DNA of 64,000 nt from Thuidium tamariscinum (taxonomy: Eukaryota > Streptophyta > Bryopsida > Hypnales > Thuidiaceae). This document shows, piece by piece, positions 23,010-36,093 of the stretch. How positions within the stretch are numbered: position 1 is the first letter of the stretch; every line of letters begins with the position of its first letter. The position numbers were made by a program, and so were the translations under genes. Location of the stretch: NCBI GenBank assembly GCA_947034885.2, contig OZ019759.1, forward strand, positions 13,084,501 to 13,148,500, in the 5' to 3' direction. The notes under the pieces are model-generated. The model ran no database searches. It was given only the letters and a program-made list of their open reading frames with translations, and had not been told where the DNA came from.

Positions 23010-26000
23010 GAGTGAGGGCATTCATGCTTGTAAAGGCGTTATCAGTGCCAATGACCAAGTTTTATCCATTCAAGCCTTATATGAAGGAGGTCCATCCGAG
23101 GCAAAGATTCCAAAAGATGATGAAGAGGTGGTTGGAGAATCCAAAGATGAAGAGGAAGAGGGGGAGGAAGAAGATCTACCGATCTGGTAAGATTTGAGGA
23201 CATCATGAGTGTAGCAAGTTGTATTGTAGATGCCTTGGATGTCTCTATGCACACCCGCAATACTAATTGGCCAGGTTACCTTGTCGCGGGCTTCAATCGC
23301 AAGCACAAGAAAGTTGAGTTTTCTCCCGAGAGTTTAGAAACTGAGTATAGCTCAGAGCCACAGACATGTACGTCCATTATAAGTCTAGAGTTGCACAAGT
23401 TGAATGACTCAAATGATAGTGGTAGACTGCATTTTGAGGGAGAATTCATCATTATTCTCAGCTCAAACTTAGACACTGACAATAAGGTTGATGTTGTTAG
23501 TATTTGAATGGCACTACAGATTGCCCATGTAGTTCTAAGAGCTCCTTGAGCCTACTACTTAGTGAACTTTTTTTGCAATCAAAACAGTAGTCATTTTGGA
23601 CTTCCAATTTGATGTAAAGAGTTCACTATTTTGGCTCATCAATGATCAATGATGTCCTGTGTATTCATTCAATGTCCATTTTTATTTTAAGGGGGATGGA
23701 AACTTCAATCAACCTAGAGTGGGGGGTGAAGAAGACGTAGAGATGTTAAAGGGAGATGACATGAGTGACGATGAAGAAAAGGACCTCCTTGAAGACAACC
23801 TCCAAAGGCTGTAGAAGGTGGAATCCATCACCACCATCAATGCCTCGAGGATGAAGCCCGAAAAGACCTTCCACCTCACTATTCTTCTTTGTAGGATGTT
23901 TGCTATGCTAATGGTTCTGCCCACCTTCTCATGCGACATCCAGTTCCTAGAGAGGGAATTCACAGGTGGATATCGAGATGATGTAGCTATCTTCTATATG
24001 TCTACCACCAATGAGGCGAGAGAATCCTCACAGTTCACCAAGGAGGAAATGGATGAGTGGGACCCTTTGTGGAAACGCAAAATTGTAGAGTTTGAGAGCC
24101 AACTGGATGCCAATCCAGCTCTCAAGTGCCTCAAGAACTCTAAGTTCTTCGTCTATCACGGAAACCATCGACTCCTTGTATGGATGAACGTCATTTCCAG
24201 GATGTATGCCACCAACTGTGATTGGTACTATGCAGTGGACAACATTCTCTTAAACATGAAGGAAAAAATTGAGCTTGTTATGTAGGTCATGGACAACATC
24301 AATAAGTAGGTGCATAAAAACAACTCTACTTTCTCTTGCTTGTCTTCCATACATTGTATTTTCAATTGCATCTTGTTCTACACAATGACAATCAATTCTT
24401 ACCTTATTTAATTTGGATGGAATGTACAGATCTACGGAGGATTCACACATCAAAACCAACCTCGTACACACTCTCTACTGGGTGCAAAAGTATGGCCTAT
24501 TGCCTATGGAAAGGTTCAATGAAATGCTCAAGCCTTTGGAAAGAAAGAAATGTATTGCACTGCCAGCAAAAAGGACGTAGTACTCCATATCTATAGAGGT
24601 CTTCACTTCCTTCATCTTCAAGGTAAGACTTACAAAAGGCCTCTCCTTTACATCTACTCTCTCTTTCTTGTTATTGCCTTGGTTTCTTTCATTTGCTAAG
24701 GTTTGAAAAAAATGTGGGAATAAACAAAGAAATTGCCATGGAAAGTGGTAGATGCAGCGCTTTGAAGGTACACAGAGACGACATCATCTGAGAATCAAAT
24801 CGCAGAAGGGAAAACTCTATCCATGAGGGTGGAAGCCAAGAAAAGAATGTCAAATTCTATGTCAAGATGATCAAGCTCCTCACCATTGCCAATCCCGCTT
24901 ATGGAATGCAATTCCTTGAAGAGGTTAGTTGAATTGCTTCACTGATCATGTCTTCTCTCATTGTCATTCTTCCTTGCATTCAAAATGAAATTCAATGGCT
25001 TCGTGGTTGTCTAGGTGGAGAGGCATTGAAGCTCCAATGAGGTGCCCGAAACGATACTCGAGAAATTGAAGATGTTGGTCACCTGCAACACGACGCCATA
25101 CCACAAAATGAAGTTCCTCAAGTGGTGGAACACATCCATTCCGTCTCATGATGCTAGGAAGTTCCTAGCCAAACCCGTCGCTAAATCACATCTTGAACCA
25201 TTCTTCAACAAGTACGTCTGGTATGTGGGGATAAGTTCATTTGTTTACACCATTTTAGATTCATGTTGTTATTTTTTTTGGTGGAAGTGCTTATAGGTAC
25301 TTTCTTTGCATCTCATGTTTTGGTACATGAAATAAGTTTTTTGTTCTAATCAACATTTTCTACAGATCGAGGATGCTTCGGTCCAATACTTCAATGGGAT
25401 GGTCAGACATGACAATCTCAAGATTGACATGATGGTCCTGCAGTAGCCAGAGACATTGCCTGACTACATTGAGGGATGGAGGAGGAAGATCTGGGACCAA
25501 GGATTTGGACCTATCTTCAAAGGTGCTAATTACTTTAAGAAAGAAGATTCATTCATAAATTACAAAGGCTCCAACTTAGTGGTCCAAAGAGTTCTTTTCC
25601 TGTATGCTTTAAACATTGGTTAATGTTTTTCTAAAGTCATTTGCCTTATGCTTTGACCCCATTGCTCACAATTCTATCATGTTTGTTGTTGAAGGATATA
25701 CCATTTAAAACTCAACAGGATATTGGTTGCTAGAGTTTGTTAATTCTCTCTATTCATTCAATTGATTGGCGTGGCAGGTACTTCAAGTATGAGCTCCAAG
25801 AAAAGGGAGCAATTGAATGAAGGGACTTGCCACCTTTCTTGTCCTCATGGTTGGACCGCAACTCCATTGATTGCATGTTCTCCGCGAGCCAGCTATGCAT
25901 GTTCACCACTACTCATCTCAATGGAGGAACCTCATATTTGGAATGCTTTGTGGGAATCACCCATGAATCAGAGGTACAACTACGAGAATACTTGGAGGGC

Positions 26001-26862
26001 AAAGGGGCCATTGACTTGGAAGTGGATGAGTTCACTGGCTTGACGGATAGGCAAAGGAGGAAAGCCATTCAGAAGAGGGATTCTAACGACATGAAGAAGA
26101 AAGCACGAGTCCAAGTTCTACTCAATGCCAAGGAGAAGAAGGAAGTGAAGAGACTTGCCAAGCTCATGGAAAAAGAGAGGGAAAGGAGAAGGAATAAGCC
26201 AACAACAAAGGAAGAAGAAGGCAAAGGCGACCGCCCAAGTCCTAGCATCCTCCACAATTGATCAAGACTTTCAACTCTACGTTGGATCTCATAGTGGAGT
26301 CAAGAGGAAGGCCACTTTATCAGAGCTCTTGGAGGAGGTCATCACTCATGTATCTCAAGGATTTCTTCTCACCAACAAAGAGTTCATCAAATCCAAATAC
26401 TTGATCCTCAATGTCTCCATCGTGGAACTTGTGGAGGACATGGACTCCAACAAGCCCACTTATTACAAGTCTTGGCCTTATTGAGGAAAGTACTCACTTT
26501 AAATATCAAATTGGTCATTGTTCATTTTGTCTTGTCAACATCAATAGTGTACATGCTACTTCTTCATTTGCCGATGTACTTCAAGTTGGCACTTGGCAGG
26601 TGTCCACGACAAAAAACAAATATTTCTATGGGCAATGGAACACTTGATTAGGGGTAGATGTTGTCTTCTTCGATTGCCTTGAGAACTTGCCTATCCCAGG
26701 GTTGTCTTTTCCTAAAGATGATGTGCCCAATTAGAATGAAGACATTGAAGATGAGGCCCTCCAGTCAACCTTTGGCTTTGCGTACAAGCATCTCTAAGAC
26801 GACAACTACGTCATTGTCTTCTACTCATATGGCATCAAATCGAGGAGCGGCATACTGAAAAA
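23010..26862 (+). pseudogene. decayed multi-exon gene of unknown function
   Basis: Readable exons are separated by GT/AG-like introns. They lie near 23,012-23,507 (KFYPFKPYMKEVHP, then FEDIMSVASCIVDALDV after a frame change), 23,710-24,313, 24,428-24,610, 24,745-24,920, 25,016-25,220 and 25,366-25,602. Further exons lie near 25,778-26,484 and 26,600-26,862. Distinctive segments are FFVYHGNHRLLVWM, TEDSHIKTNLVHTLYWVQKYG, LEKLKMLVTC, FKGANYFKKEDSFINYKGSN, RDLPPFLSSWLDRNSIDCMF, and VGITHESEVQLREYLEGKGA followed by a Lys/Arg/Glu-rich coiled stretch. In-frame stops include TAG at 23,812, 24,283, 24,310 and 25,444 and a TGA near 25,820, and a frameshift lies near 26,200. I cannot assign a known domain. 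It may be a host gene family or a mobile-element gene. Confidence 0.6.
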
Positions 26863-27086
26863 AAGTCTTCTTTTTGAGTCCTCAAAAAACTTTTGACCTT
26901 CCCATCTATGCAAAGCAAGTGGCAAGTGCCTTTGTGACTTTTGGTTCCTCTAAACCAAAACATCATAAAGACACATATGTATACCCTAAATGTTTTACAG
27001 TTTATAGATGGATCAACATATGAGGGTAGAGAGTCTTTTAAGTTATCAAAGAGTTCTCATTGTGAGATTGAGTCTTCAACAATTTA

Positions 27087-27116
27087 GACTCACGGAATTG
27101 AAATATTCCGTGAGTC
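27087..27116. repeat. 12-bp-arm hairpin GACTCACGGAAT / ATTCCGTGAGTC
   Basis: Perfect 12-bp arms around a 6-base loop in otherwise plain sequence. It could be a small foldback remnant. It lies 225 bp after the last readable exon of the preceding pseudogene, so a transcription-end role cannot be excluded but is not supported. Confidence 0.7.
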
Positions 27117-27119
27117 AAA

Positions 27120-30100
27120 CTATTGTATGTTGCCTTCTATTCTGATTGGATTTGTGTGTTTTATAGCTACATCTTGGTACTTTATGGTGTTCATTTTCAT
27201 TTTTCATTATATGAATTATCCTTTAACCAACAACATTTCAACATTCTCTCCTAAACACCATATTCTAACTTGAAAAGATTGATAAACTTCACCCTAAAAT
27301 ACTAAACCACAGTCATGAGACCCCCTTCACTTATCCACGGTCATAGGTCCAAAATGAAATTTTTCCTTAAAAAAAATTTCCACTTGCAGGCTCACAAGCT
27401 TACAGGCTCACGCTCCTAGGCTCGCTTGCTAGCAACCCTAGCTAATGAAGCACATTGAACGTGCACTCTGACCGCAGAGATGGAGACCGAATCGATAGCT
27501 CTCGTGGTAAGGGTCTGGTTTGTATTTCAAGGTTTTCTTAGTTCAATTGTGTATAAATGCTTGGCCTTTCTGCACAACTAATGTTAGAATGAACAAGTTG
27601 CATTGATAGATCTATTAAATCATGTAATTAGTGATAGATGATAAAATTAAATCTTGTTCTTGACTCATATAATTTGGAACTAATAGATTGGCTCAATATA
27701 TTAGTAAAACCACTCTCCGTAATATATTAGGTATGTCTATCACTCGTGAGTTAACTACTAAACTGTAACACACTCTTTAATTTTTGCGTAAGCATCCTTT
27801 AGGATTTGCATGTGGCATTCAATTGCTTTCAATGAATACATTTTGTCTATTTTGAAACGAATGACGAAATTTCATTGCAGAGAAAAAAGAATGAACATGT
27901 TGAAATCAATACAAATTTTAGAGAGGCCCCTATGGTCAAAGCGTGCGATTCAATGTCCTCCTGTGTTGCTGAGTGATCAGCGAAACGCTAAATGTACTTC
28001 ATTAGCGCATCGGAAAAGCCTGCGCTGTCACTCAATTCTTCGCGCGTGTGAGCTCTTTCGAAGACAATCTTGTGAACACTGCCATTCAAGGACACATAAA
28101 TTCTTGTGTATCAATTTGAAAATGCAAAACTACGGAGCTAGCATGAATTCCATTTTGCGAGCACCAGAACTTGTGCAAGCCCATCTCAAACTACAAGTGG
28201 TCCAGACTTCATCAACAACCACAACCCTCTTGCCTCTGCATGCAATGGAAAGTTCAAATGTAGCTGATCTATGAATAGATGGGGCTTTCATTCAAATTTA
28301 TCTACATAATTGTAGTTAACAAGAATTTGAAAATTGAGAAGTTGATGCTTCTAAGGACTCCGGAACTGCGTCTCAATGAGCAAGTTACAAAGTTTTGGTG
28401 TTCATTGCTGCAAGAAATTCCTCAACTTCAGCCATTGGCTATCCTTCTAGGCATCTTCTACAAAGAGAGCTCCTTGAGTTAGAACTGACTTTTGCCATAG
28501 GAATACCATGATGGCAACTGAAGCAATTACTTAGGATTTGCTTCACTTCAAGAATTTCATAATTTGTTTGTACATGATTGAGTTGACCTATATCCAGCTC
28601 TATCAATGGCCATTAGTGACCTCACTATACTTTAATTTGGAGTTTCTATGATTGAACGTCACATTCTAAAATGCCAGATTTCATGAGAGGGAATAAAGCA
28701 AATACAACTTAGAACCCATCAGCAATCCTTCTTTTTAAGTATTTTTAGTGAAGTGGCATTGTCAAAATCCATCATTGTTGTTTAGAGAGAAGTCATTGTC
28801 TACTACTAATGTATTGAAAGTAACATTATATTTTCATTCACTTTATGATTTCATTTACATTTTTTGATCTTTCAATTCCAAAAGAATTTGCAGAGAAGCA
28901 AATGATTGATTAGCTAAAATTTCTTGAACCATAATCTCTTGCAATACAAAGAGAAATTGCAAATCATCAGGCATGTTGGAATTAGGAATCCATCTAACTA
29001 TTCAAACAATATGCATACACATGATCGAGAATCTCAGTCTTTTTAATGAGAAGAATTCTTCATAGTTGAAAATGAAGTATTCACCCTTGAAGGACCAAAC
29101 AAGCCCTTCATATTTGTTATATTGAGATCAAGTGTAGTCTCTGTTTCTTTTTGGACTCAACGATATTACATGGTCAGAACTTTTAAACTTTTAGTCTACT
29201 ATCTTGATAAGTTCAGACTTATATATATATATATAAAGCCATTCACTACCCTAAGGTTGGAATCTCATCTTACTATCAAGTCCATGATGAATGCCTATAG
29301 GGTCGTTGCAACAAACAGTTACCAGTTTTGTCTCAAAATGGCTCAAAATCAGTGAGTCCTGTGAGTCCTGTGACTTTTGGAATAAATGTTTTTGAAATGG
29401 AAAAAAATATGGATAATTTGAAGAGCAATGAGTATATTATGTCTCTTGAAATTCAGAACTAAGAAAATTGTTGTCTAAATATGGTCAATTTCGTTAATGA
29501 TAGACAATGGAAAATACAATGAAAACAACTCTTTTTTTACTAATTTGGTAAAAATAGTAAGGAAATTCAAAAAATGAGAATGAGACATCCATTTATTCTC
29601 CAAGTCAAGGTCTTTCTTTTCCAACAAATTTCATCTTTGGAAAAAATAAATTCTATTCTCCACACTTGCGCAAAGTCAGCCACTTTGACGACATGTGGAG
29701 GGTGAACAATATAGTATTTTCAAATTTGTACAATTCTGCAATGCTTGGAAGACTATATTAATTTCAATTTGAATAAAGTAGTGGAATATTCTTGATCTAA
29801 TAAAATTGCTCTGAAGTTAACTTTAATGACCATAGACATTTGCAATGAATGGCTAATTCGACTACGATTCTCTTTTATATTGCATGTCGAAATATTTTTC
29901 TAGTACAACTAGGAAGTAATTACTTATTGCTATAATTGAAATTCATATTCATTGTCAATATTACTATTTTAAAGATATTCCTATTTTTTGCATTCAATAA
30001 TTCAGAATGGATATCAATAAGGCACAGATTGCCTTGTCATATTCATACATTTGTGGAACTTTTTGTTTTAGGATGAAGAGAACATTGAGCACCTCATTCT

Positions 30101-31970
30101 GAAGAAGTTGAAAGAAAAGGATGGAAAAATGTTTTCTTAATAGACTTATAGCTTGAAGAAAGATGAATTAGAAATTTAATAATCCTATTTGGTATAAAAA
30201 TGTAATCATACATCAAAATGATTCTAGCATGCATTTCTAGCCATTCATAAAAAATAAGCTTTGATTTGGTAATCACTTTGTATAATTGGCAGAGGTAGAA
30301 TTCCAAAGATGTAGTTTTCCATTGGACGGTTTTCTCTTCGAGAGAAATTATATGTCAAAACACCTATTTTGAAAACTCTACCCTTTCTTTTCCTTCTCCT
30401 ACTGAAAGAAATATTTCACGCTAAAGGCATATTCTATTGGAAGGTGAAATCATTGGCAATGTACATTTTTTTGGGTTGAATGATTTCGTAACTTAAAAGT
30501 TCTCAAAAATAATTATACAAAATACAACTAAAAATACCAAGATTTCTTGCAATTGTCTTGATAATGAAGATAAACTTTTATTACCATTCCAATTGAAGGA
30601 AGACAATAATTGTACTAAAGGTAGTCCACTTACCTCGTACACAAACTTGTCTTAGTATTATAAACAAAAAATTAGTGTTACCTCAAAATATTATTTTGTA
30701 GAAATGAACACAATAGAGTACTACTCTAATCAACTTTCATGTAAAATATAATTGTGATTTCAATGAAATCGTGGAACAACAGTATTTGAATACATTAAGG
30801 TACAAATCCACAATGCTTGTGTGTGAGTTTGGACATGCGAGCATGTGAGCTTCTAATATGTACATAAGTACATATACTACCAGCTTTAAAGGTGTTCATA
30901 GTAAAAATACCTATAATATATTAGGTACTGCCTACAGTATAAAAACACTCTTATTATAGAAGGTTCCTATATTATAAGCATCTAATATACTATAGGCGCA
31001 TCATCTTTGAGGCTCATGAACTCCCACTTCTATGCTCACATACTAGCAACTGTGAAGGTACAACTAGTATGAATCAAGGGATAGTAGAACATGATTTGGA
31101 CAATCTCTTACTACAATAAATAAATGAATTAATTTTGTACATGACAATTAAATAGCGGCATTCATTGGACCATTGAGGTAGACCACTCTATTACCATTTG
31201 CTATCCAATTCCATTAGTACACTAGCCTAATTGTGTCACCTACTTTTGGCCCACATTTCATCTAGAATAATCTTCAAATCTATTTACTTCATATTATGAA
31301 GTCAGAGAAATAAATGATCACTGGATAACGTATCATTGACTCTATTCATAGTGAATATTTAGTACTTGATTTGGCGGTTTTAGATTGTTGAGGGATAGTT
31401 AATGTTTGAATTCAATAGGTGGTTACTTTAGTAATTTCAAGGCTCACTACTAACATCAAAGTTTCATGAAACTGACAATTATTTTGATTGGAAAATTGCA
31501 ATTATTCCACTTGGTTCTGACGGAGAAACAAGTTGTACACCTTTAGAAAATACATACCTCTTTTGTAATTGATTCCAAGATAGTCAGAACTCAATCACAG
31601 TGTTAATAGGCTAACCTAACATAATTGCATATAAGAAGTCAGGCTAATTTTGAAACACAATAATTTCGGTTTGAAATAATAATTCAACTCCAAACCTACA
31701 CCATTAGATAAAACTGTGTACATTGAATAGAAAGATTTTCATCAAAAGTAAGAATTGGCCATTTGGAAAGACTTTTTGGTGATGCAATTTGATTACAAAA
31801 ATGAGGTGAAAACCATTTCTAATGTTTGGAATTGCACGTGTAGAGAAGGCCTATTTGCATGAATGTGGAGGACATGAAATAATGCATTTTTAAGTTTCCT
31901 TTGCTAGGAAGATGTATACCTATTAAGAGAAGATACCATAGAAATGTCGGCTACAAAAAATAAATTCTAA
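27120..31970. other. gene-poor AT-rich region
   Basis: I see no recognisable gene. A 154-aa plus frame at 27,810-28,274 has no recognised family. A (TA)n run is at about 29,221-29,234. Inverted fragments of CTATAATATATTAGG/CTAATATACTATAGG type lie at 30,905-31,000. A short 'agtcctgtgagtcctgtga' repeat is at 29,353-29,371. Confidence 0.4.
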
Positions 31971-32023
31971 TCACTCAGTAGTACTAAAAGCCCCACTATG
32001 TCAAAGTGTGCAACATTAACCTC

Positions 32024-32600
32024 TAAAAGCCCAAGGGGTTAGGACAAAATACGAATGTGTTCTAAATTATAAGCGTTACAACTTTTTTGAAGTTAGTATC
32101 AAAGAAGATAATGTAAAGCACAAAAAGTAGAAAGTATCCATACAGTCAAAAATAACTTCAAAAATTCACCAAAAATACAATTTCTATTTTCAAGATTTGA
32201 AATTTTTTTTGATTGATCACAATTTTTTTTATTGATTTATAAAAAAATGAAAAATATTCAACCTCCAAAACCCCAAGGGATTAAGAAAAAATATGAATGT
32301 GTTATAAAATATAAGCTTTACAACTCTTTTGAAGTTAGCATCAAAGAAGATAATGTAAAGCACAAAAATTAGAAAGTATCCATATGATCAAAACTAAAAA
32401 ATATTTATAGATTATTTTAAATGACTTTTGAAGATATAACTTCAAAAATTCACCAAAAATACAATTTCTATTTTCAAGATTTGAAATTCTTTTTGATTGG
32501 TCAAAATTGTGTTCTTTATTGATTTATAAGAAAATAAAAAATATTCAACCTCCAAAACCCCAAGGGATTAAGAAAAAATACGAATGTGTTATAAAATATA
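32024..32600. repeat. tandem repeat split by the gypsy insertion, left part
   Basis: CCAAGGGGTTAGGACAAAATACGAATG-like starts occur at about 32,024, 32,262 and 32,546. Each is followed by the same order: GTGTTATAAAATATAAGC, GAAGTTAGCATCAAAGAAGA, CAAAAATTAGAAAGTATCC, TTCAAAAATTCACC. Unit lengths are about 235 and 285 bp because the second has an extra 50-bp segment. The third unit stops at 32,600 and resumes at 47,415. Confidence 0.88.
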
Positions 32601-32658
32601 TGTCGTGCACAAACACATGGCACACTTCTCACATGACAGCTGTCGTGCACAAACACAT
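32601..32658 (-). repeat. 3' terminal sequence of the gypsy element, reduced or rearranged LTR
   Basis: TGTCGTGCACAAACACAT occurs twice (32601 and 32641), separated by GGCACACTTCTCACATGACAGC. The piece CACATGGCACACTTCTCACA and the next five bases are repeated exactly at the other end of the element. The arrangement resembles an LTR end joined by two bases to the next LTR start, followed by an internally deleted LTR. It cannot be a full-length LTR copy. Confidence 0.55.
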
Positions 32659-32705
32659 CGTGCCAAGATTACATCGTGCTAATATGAGAGAAAGTGTGAC
32701 ATAAG

Positions 32706-33378
32706 TTAACAGGGAATCTTGTAATTGGCTAGCAACCTAACCACACCAAGACTCCATAGCTCCTGACCATCAGTAAATACTACTGTGGTCATAGGGAAAA
32801 TGCCACGTGACTTGTGACATATATTACAATCACGGTAATATCCTGCAAATAATGATAGAAATGCGAAAAACACTCTACCATCATAGTATGCAACACTAGC
32901 GACATCCATAGCAAGCAAAGAAAATAAACACCCACAGTACAACGGTACACCAGATGTGGTAAGTGGTTTTACAACCACCCCTTTACTCGCCCCCTTCGTC
33001 AGTGTTGAAGCCCCTTTCACACTAGCGAACTCAGTGGCGTTCTCTGAAGAACCACCAAGAACCCAGTAGAAAACCCTATGAAGATGAAGATGCGTGTCCA
33101 CATAAAACGCATTTCAATCCAGCTGAAATCCGTGAGTTGCTTGTATCAATTCGTCCATCAATGTGAGGCAAGTGACACGGCGCACAATTGCGCATGTGAT
33201 CTTTCCAGATCTTGCCGTCACGACCTTCCAAGAGCAATACTCCCGACTTCAACACCTCACGCACTCGTAGAATAATACGCCCTGCTGTCACGTCGAGTGT
33301 GGTTGGCGTTGTTTGCTGCAAATAAACATAGTCTCTAGGCAAAAAACGTCGAACCTGGGGCCTATAGCCCCCTCCTCA
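32706..33378 (-). pseudogene. post-integrase coding tail of the gypsy element
   Basis: After a TGA at 33376-33378 the pol frame continues in phase to 33076 with VRRFLPRDYVYLQQ and GRIILRVREVLKSGVLLLEGRDG. This resembles the C-terminal segment after the integrase core that binds DNA. No chromodomain is evident. A second, overlapping frame (33101-32706, 131 aa) follows in another phase; whether it is coding is unclear. Confidence 0.5.
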
Positions 33379-34686
33379 TATTGTGGCATAACGCAAAGTG
33401 TCTCTATGTTGTGCAATAGAAAGGTTGTCCAAAGCCATTGGCATTACTCTTTTATACAGCTTCGCCCGTTGCTCATATACGCGAGCCCACGTGTCCGGAT
33501 CATCCATATTATCCAATATCTTGTCTGCATCTTGTTTGATTGCCATAGGTAAAACCGGATGACGCCCAAACAGTAAATAATAGGGTGAAAAAGAAGCAAG
33601 AGATGCTTGCTTACTAAACCGATAGCCCATGGCTATCCATGAAAGTTGCAAGTCCCAATCTCTATGATGCCCCTTGTTCAAACTATATTTCCGAAGCCCC
33701 CTCTTGACGGTTTGCACCATGCGCTCCGCCAATCCATTTGCTTCAAGGTGATCTCTTGAAGTAGTACGGTGATCAATCATCGCTTGGTCACACAAGGCTT
33801 GAAATTCACCAAGGAACTCTCGTCCTTGATCAGTCAATACCTCAGCAGGAACCCCGAAGCAACTCAAAACACGATCCAAAAACAAATAAGCTGCCCCTTC
33901 ACTGAACTTATCAGGTAATGCCACCAACTCAATCCATTTGGAAAAATGTTCAATCATCACCAATACATACTTATTATATCGTGGTGTTACCGGTAATGGC
34001 CCTACAAAGTCTAAACTCCACCTATAGCCCAATCCCATGATTGGCAACGGTTGTAATTGAGGCATTGGGGCATTGAATGATGCCCGCACTCTATCACACA
34101 CGATGCATCTAGCTACCAATTGTTGAACTTGTAATTGCATTCCTCGCCACCAATAGTGAATTTGTAGCAAGCTATGAATTCTTCGCACTCCAAAATGCCC
34201 CAAGTCCTTGTGAGCATGCATAATCAATTTCACTCTCTCATGAGGTGCCGGTACTACCTTTTTGTTGCCATCTGGCCATACTCGAAGCAAATGAGTCCCC
34301 TCCCACACAAACCGCTTGGCTCGTTGTAGAATCCAATCTCTCTCCTTGGTTGACACAGTAGTTGTCAATTCTTCATGCTTCAAGTATTTCATAACCTCCA
34401 CATCTTCAAAAATATCCTTGGCGCCCCTAGACTCTTCACCTCCATCCACATCCATTGCAGCCACAATGGCTTCCTCGGTAGTGTCTCCAGTCATCGCCGT
34501 AATACTCAAGTAGGTGGCACAATGCCAACCTGGTAACGAATCTTCTCCCTCTTCCACGTGCCAACAAGCCCCCATAGAGTCTACTTGGCTAAGATTTGGA
34601 TTGCGGCTCAAGCCGTCAGCATCCATATTTACCAAACCGGCTCGGTGTACAACTTTAAAGTCATACTCCATGAGCATAAGCGCCCA
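33379..34686 (-). pseudogene. gypsy integrase (and RNase H end)
   Basis: The frame begins just after a TGA at 34687-34689 with the last RNase H residues and HRAGLVNMDADGLSR, the usual end of RNase H. The integrase zinc-binding part has H...H and CIVC (HAHKDLGHFG...CIVCDRV). The catalytic core has the first Asp in SLDFVGPLP, the second in VLTDQGREF and the Glu in NGLAERM. The segment ends with the FGRHPVLP motif typical of gypsy integrases. The catalytic residues are present but the reading frame is broken upstream and downstream, so this copy cannot make integrase alone. It inserts the cDNA copy into host DNA in intact relatives. Confidence 0.85.
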
Positions 34687-36093
34687 TCATGCAAGCTTTC
34701 CTGTAAGTTTGTCAGACTCCATAAGCCACTTCAATGGTTGGTGATCTGTTACCAGTAGAAATTCGTTACCGTATAAATAGCAGCGGAAATGAGTAATTGC
34801 CCAAATTGCTGCTAGACATTCTCCTTCATATGAGCTATATTGTGCCTCCGCGTTGTTATTTGAGCGACTAGCATAAGCTACTACAAACTCCTTGCCATCG
34901 TCGTCCATTTGAGTCAACACCGCGCCAATCCCCAGTGAGCTCCAATCCGTGTGTAATTGGTATGTCCTACCTGAAATTGGCCTCCTTAATATTGGTGACG
35001 ACGCTAGCCGTTCCTTCAATTGCGTGAAGGCAGCTTCTTGCTCATCTCCCCACATCCAAGGTTGATCATTCCTTATCAACATGGTTAATGGCTTTGCAAT
35101 CACACTAAATGTCTTCACAAATTTCTGATAGTAATTACACAAACCCAAAAATGCCCGCAATCTACTCACATCCTTCAGCCTTGGAATAGAAAGCATCACC
35201 TCTACTTTGCTGGCTACCACTCCCAATCCACCGGGATATATCATGTGGCCCAAGTATTCCACTCGGTCATAATAAAACTTATATTTATTCGGATGTAGTT
35301 TTAACCCATAGAGCCTCAGTCTAGGAAATACTTCTGCCAAGTGAGCTCTGTGTTGTTTTTGATTCATGCTATAGACAATAATATCATCAATGTATCATTT
35401 TACAAAATCCAAGCCCGAAAATATGCGATCCATAACTCTTTGAAATTCTGCTGGTGCATTTTTCAAACCAAATGGCAGGAACCTCCACTGATATAGACGA
35501 TCCTTACCATCTTCATCAATTCCCCAGAATGCCGTTTTCTCCTTATCACCTTCTCCTATACCAAATTGGTGATAACTCGATCGGAGATCCAAAGTACTAA
35601 ATACTTTGGCATGGCCAATGGCGTCAAAATTCTCCTCTAGTGTTGGCATGACATAGCGGTCTGACTTCGTGAACTTGTTAATTCTATGATAGTCTCCACA
35701 CATCCTTTTCTCGGTCCAATTTCCATAAATGTCTTTTTTGGATGGCATGACCGTTGCTGATGCATACTCGCAATCTGGAGAAGCTAACTCTACCAATCCT
35801 GCCTCTAGTAACTCCTTGGTTCGGGCTTGGATCATCTTGCGTTCTACCTCGCTATACTTGTACGGTTTGCGATAAATCGGTGCATCATCTGTCAAGTTAA
35901 TACGAACCTCTTGTCCCTTCAGTACACCTAAGTCTTTAAGACTAAAGGCAAAACAATCCACATACACCTTAAGGAACTCTTGTTCCTCCTTCATCTCTGC
36001 TTCATTTTCCAGGCCTACCAACGGTTGCCAAGTTTTATTGGTCACCGTTTCCTTCCTATCTTCCTTTGAAGCAGATTTTTCCACCTTTGGTTG
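34687..36093 (-). pseudogene. gypsy reverse transcriptase and RNase H
   Basis: The RT part shows ELLEAGLVELASPDCEYAS, RMCGDYHRINKFT, FSTLDLRSSYHQFGI, QWRFLPFGLKNAPAEFQRVM and the catalytic YIDD. A TGA at 35395-35397 replaces the residue just before YIDD. RNase H shows HTDWSSLGIGAVL, YEGECLAAIWA and VTDHQPLKWL, so the acidic catalytic residues are visible. A second TGA lies at 34687-34689. Both stops are in frame with the flanking coding sequence. Within pol the RT follows the methyltransferase across an in-frame TAG at 36094-36096. The frame is the same from protease to integrase, as expected for one polyprotein. Confidence 0.87.

Noticed and set aside
27810-28274. 154-aa plus frame as a gene
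   Set aside because: No family recognised, no splice or promoter context, and composition compatible with chance.
32706-33101. 131-aa frame as an envelope-like gene
   Set aside because: It overlaps the pol tail in another phase and has no signal peptide or other envelope-like feature that I can support.
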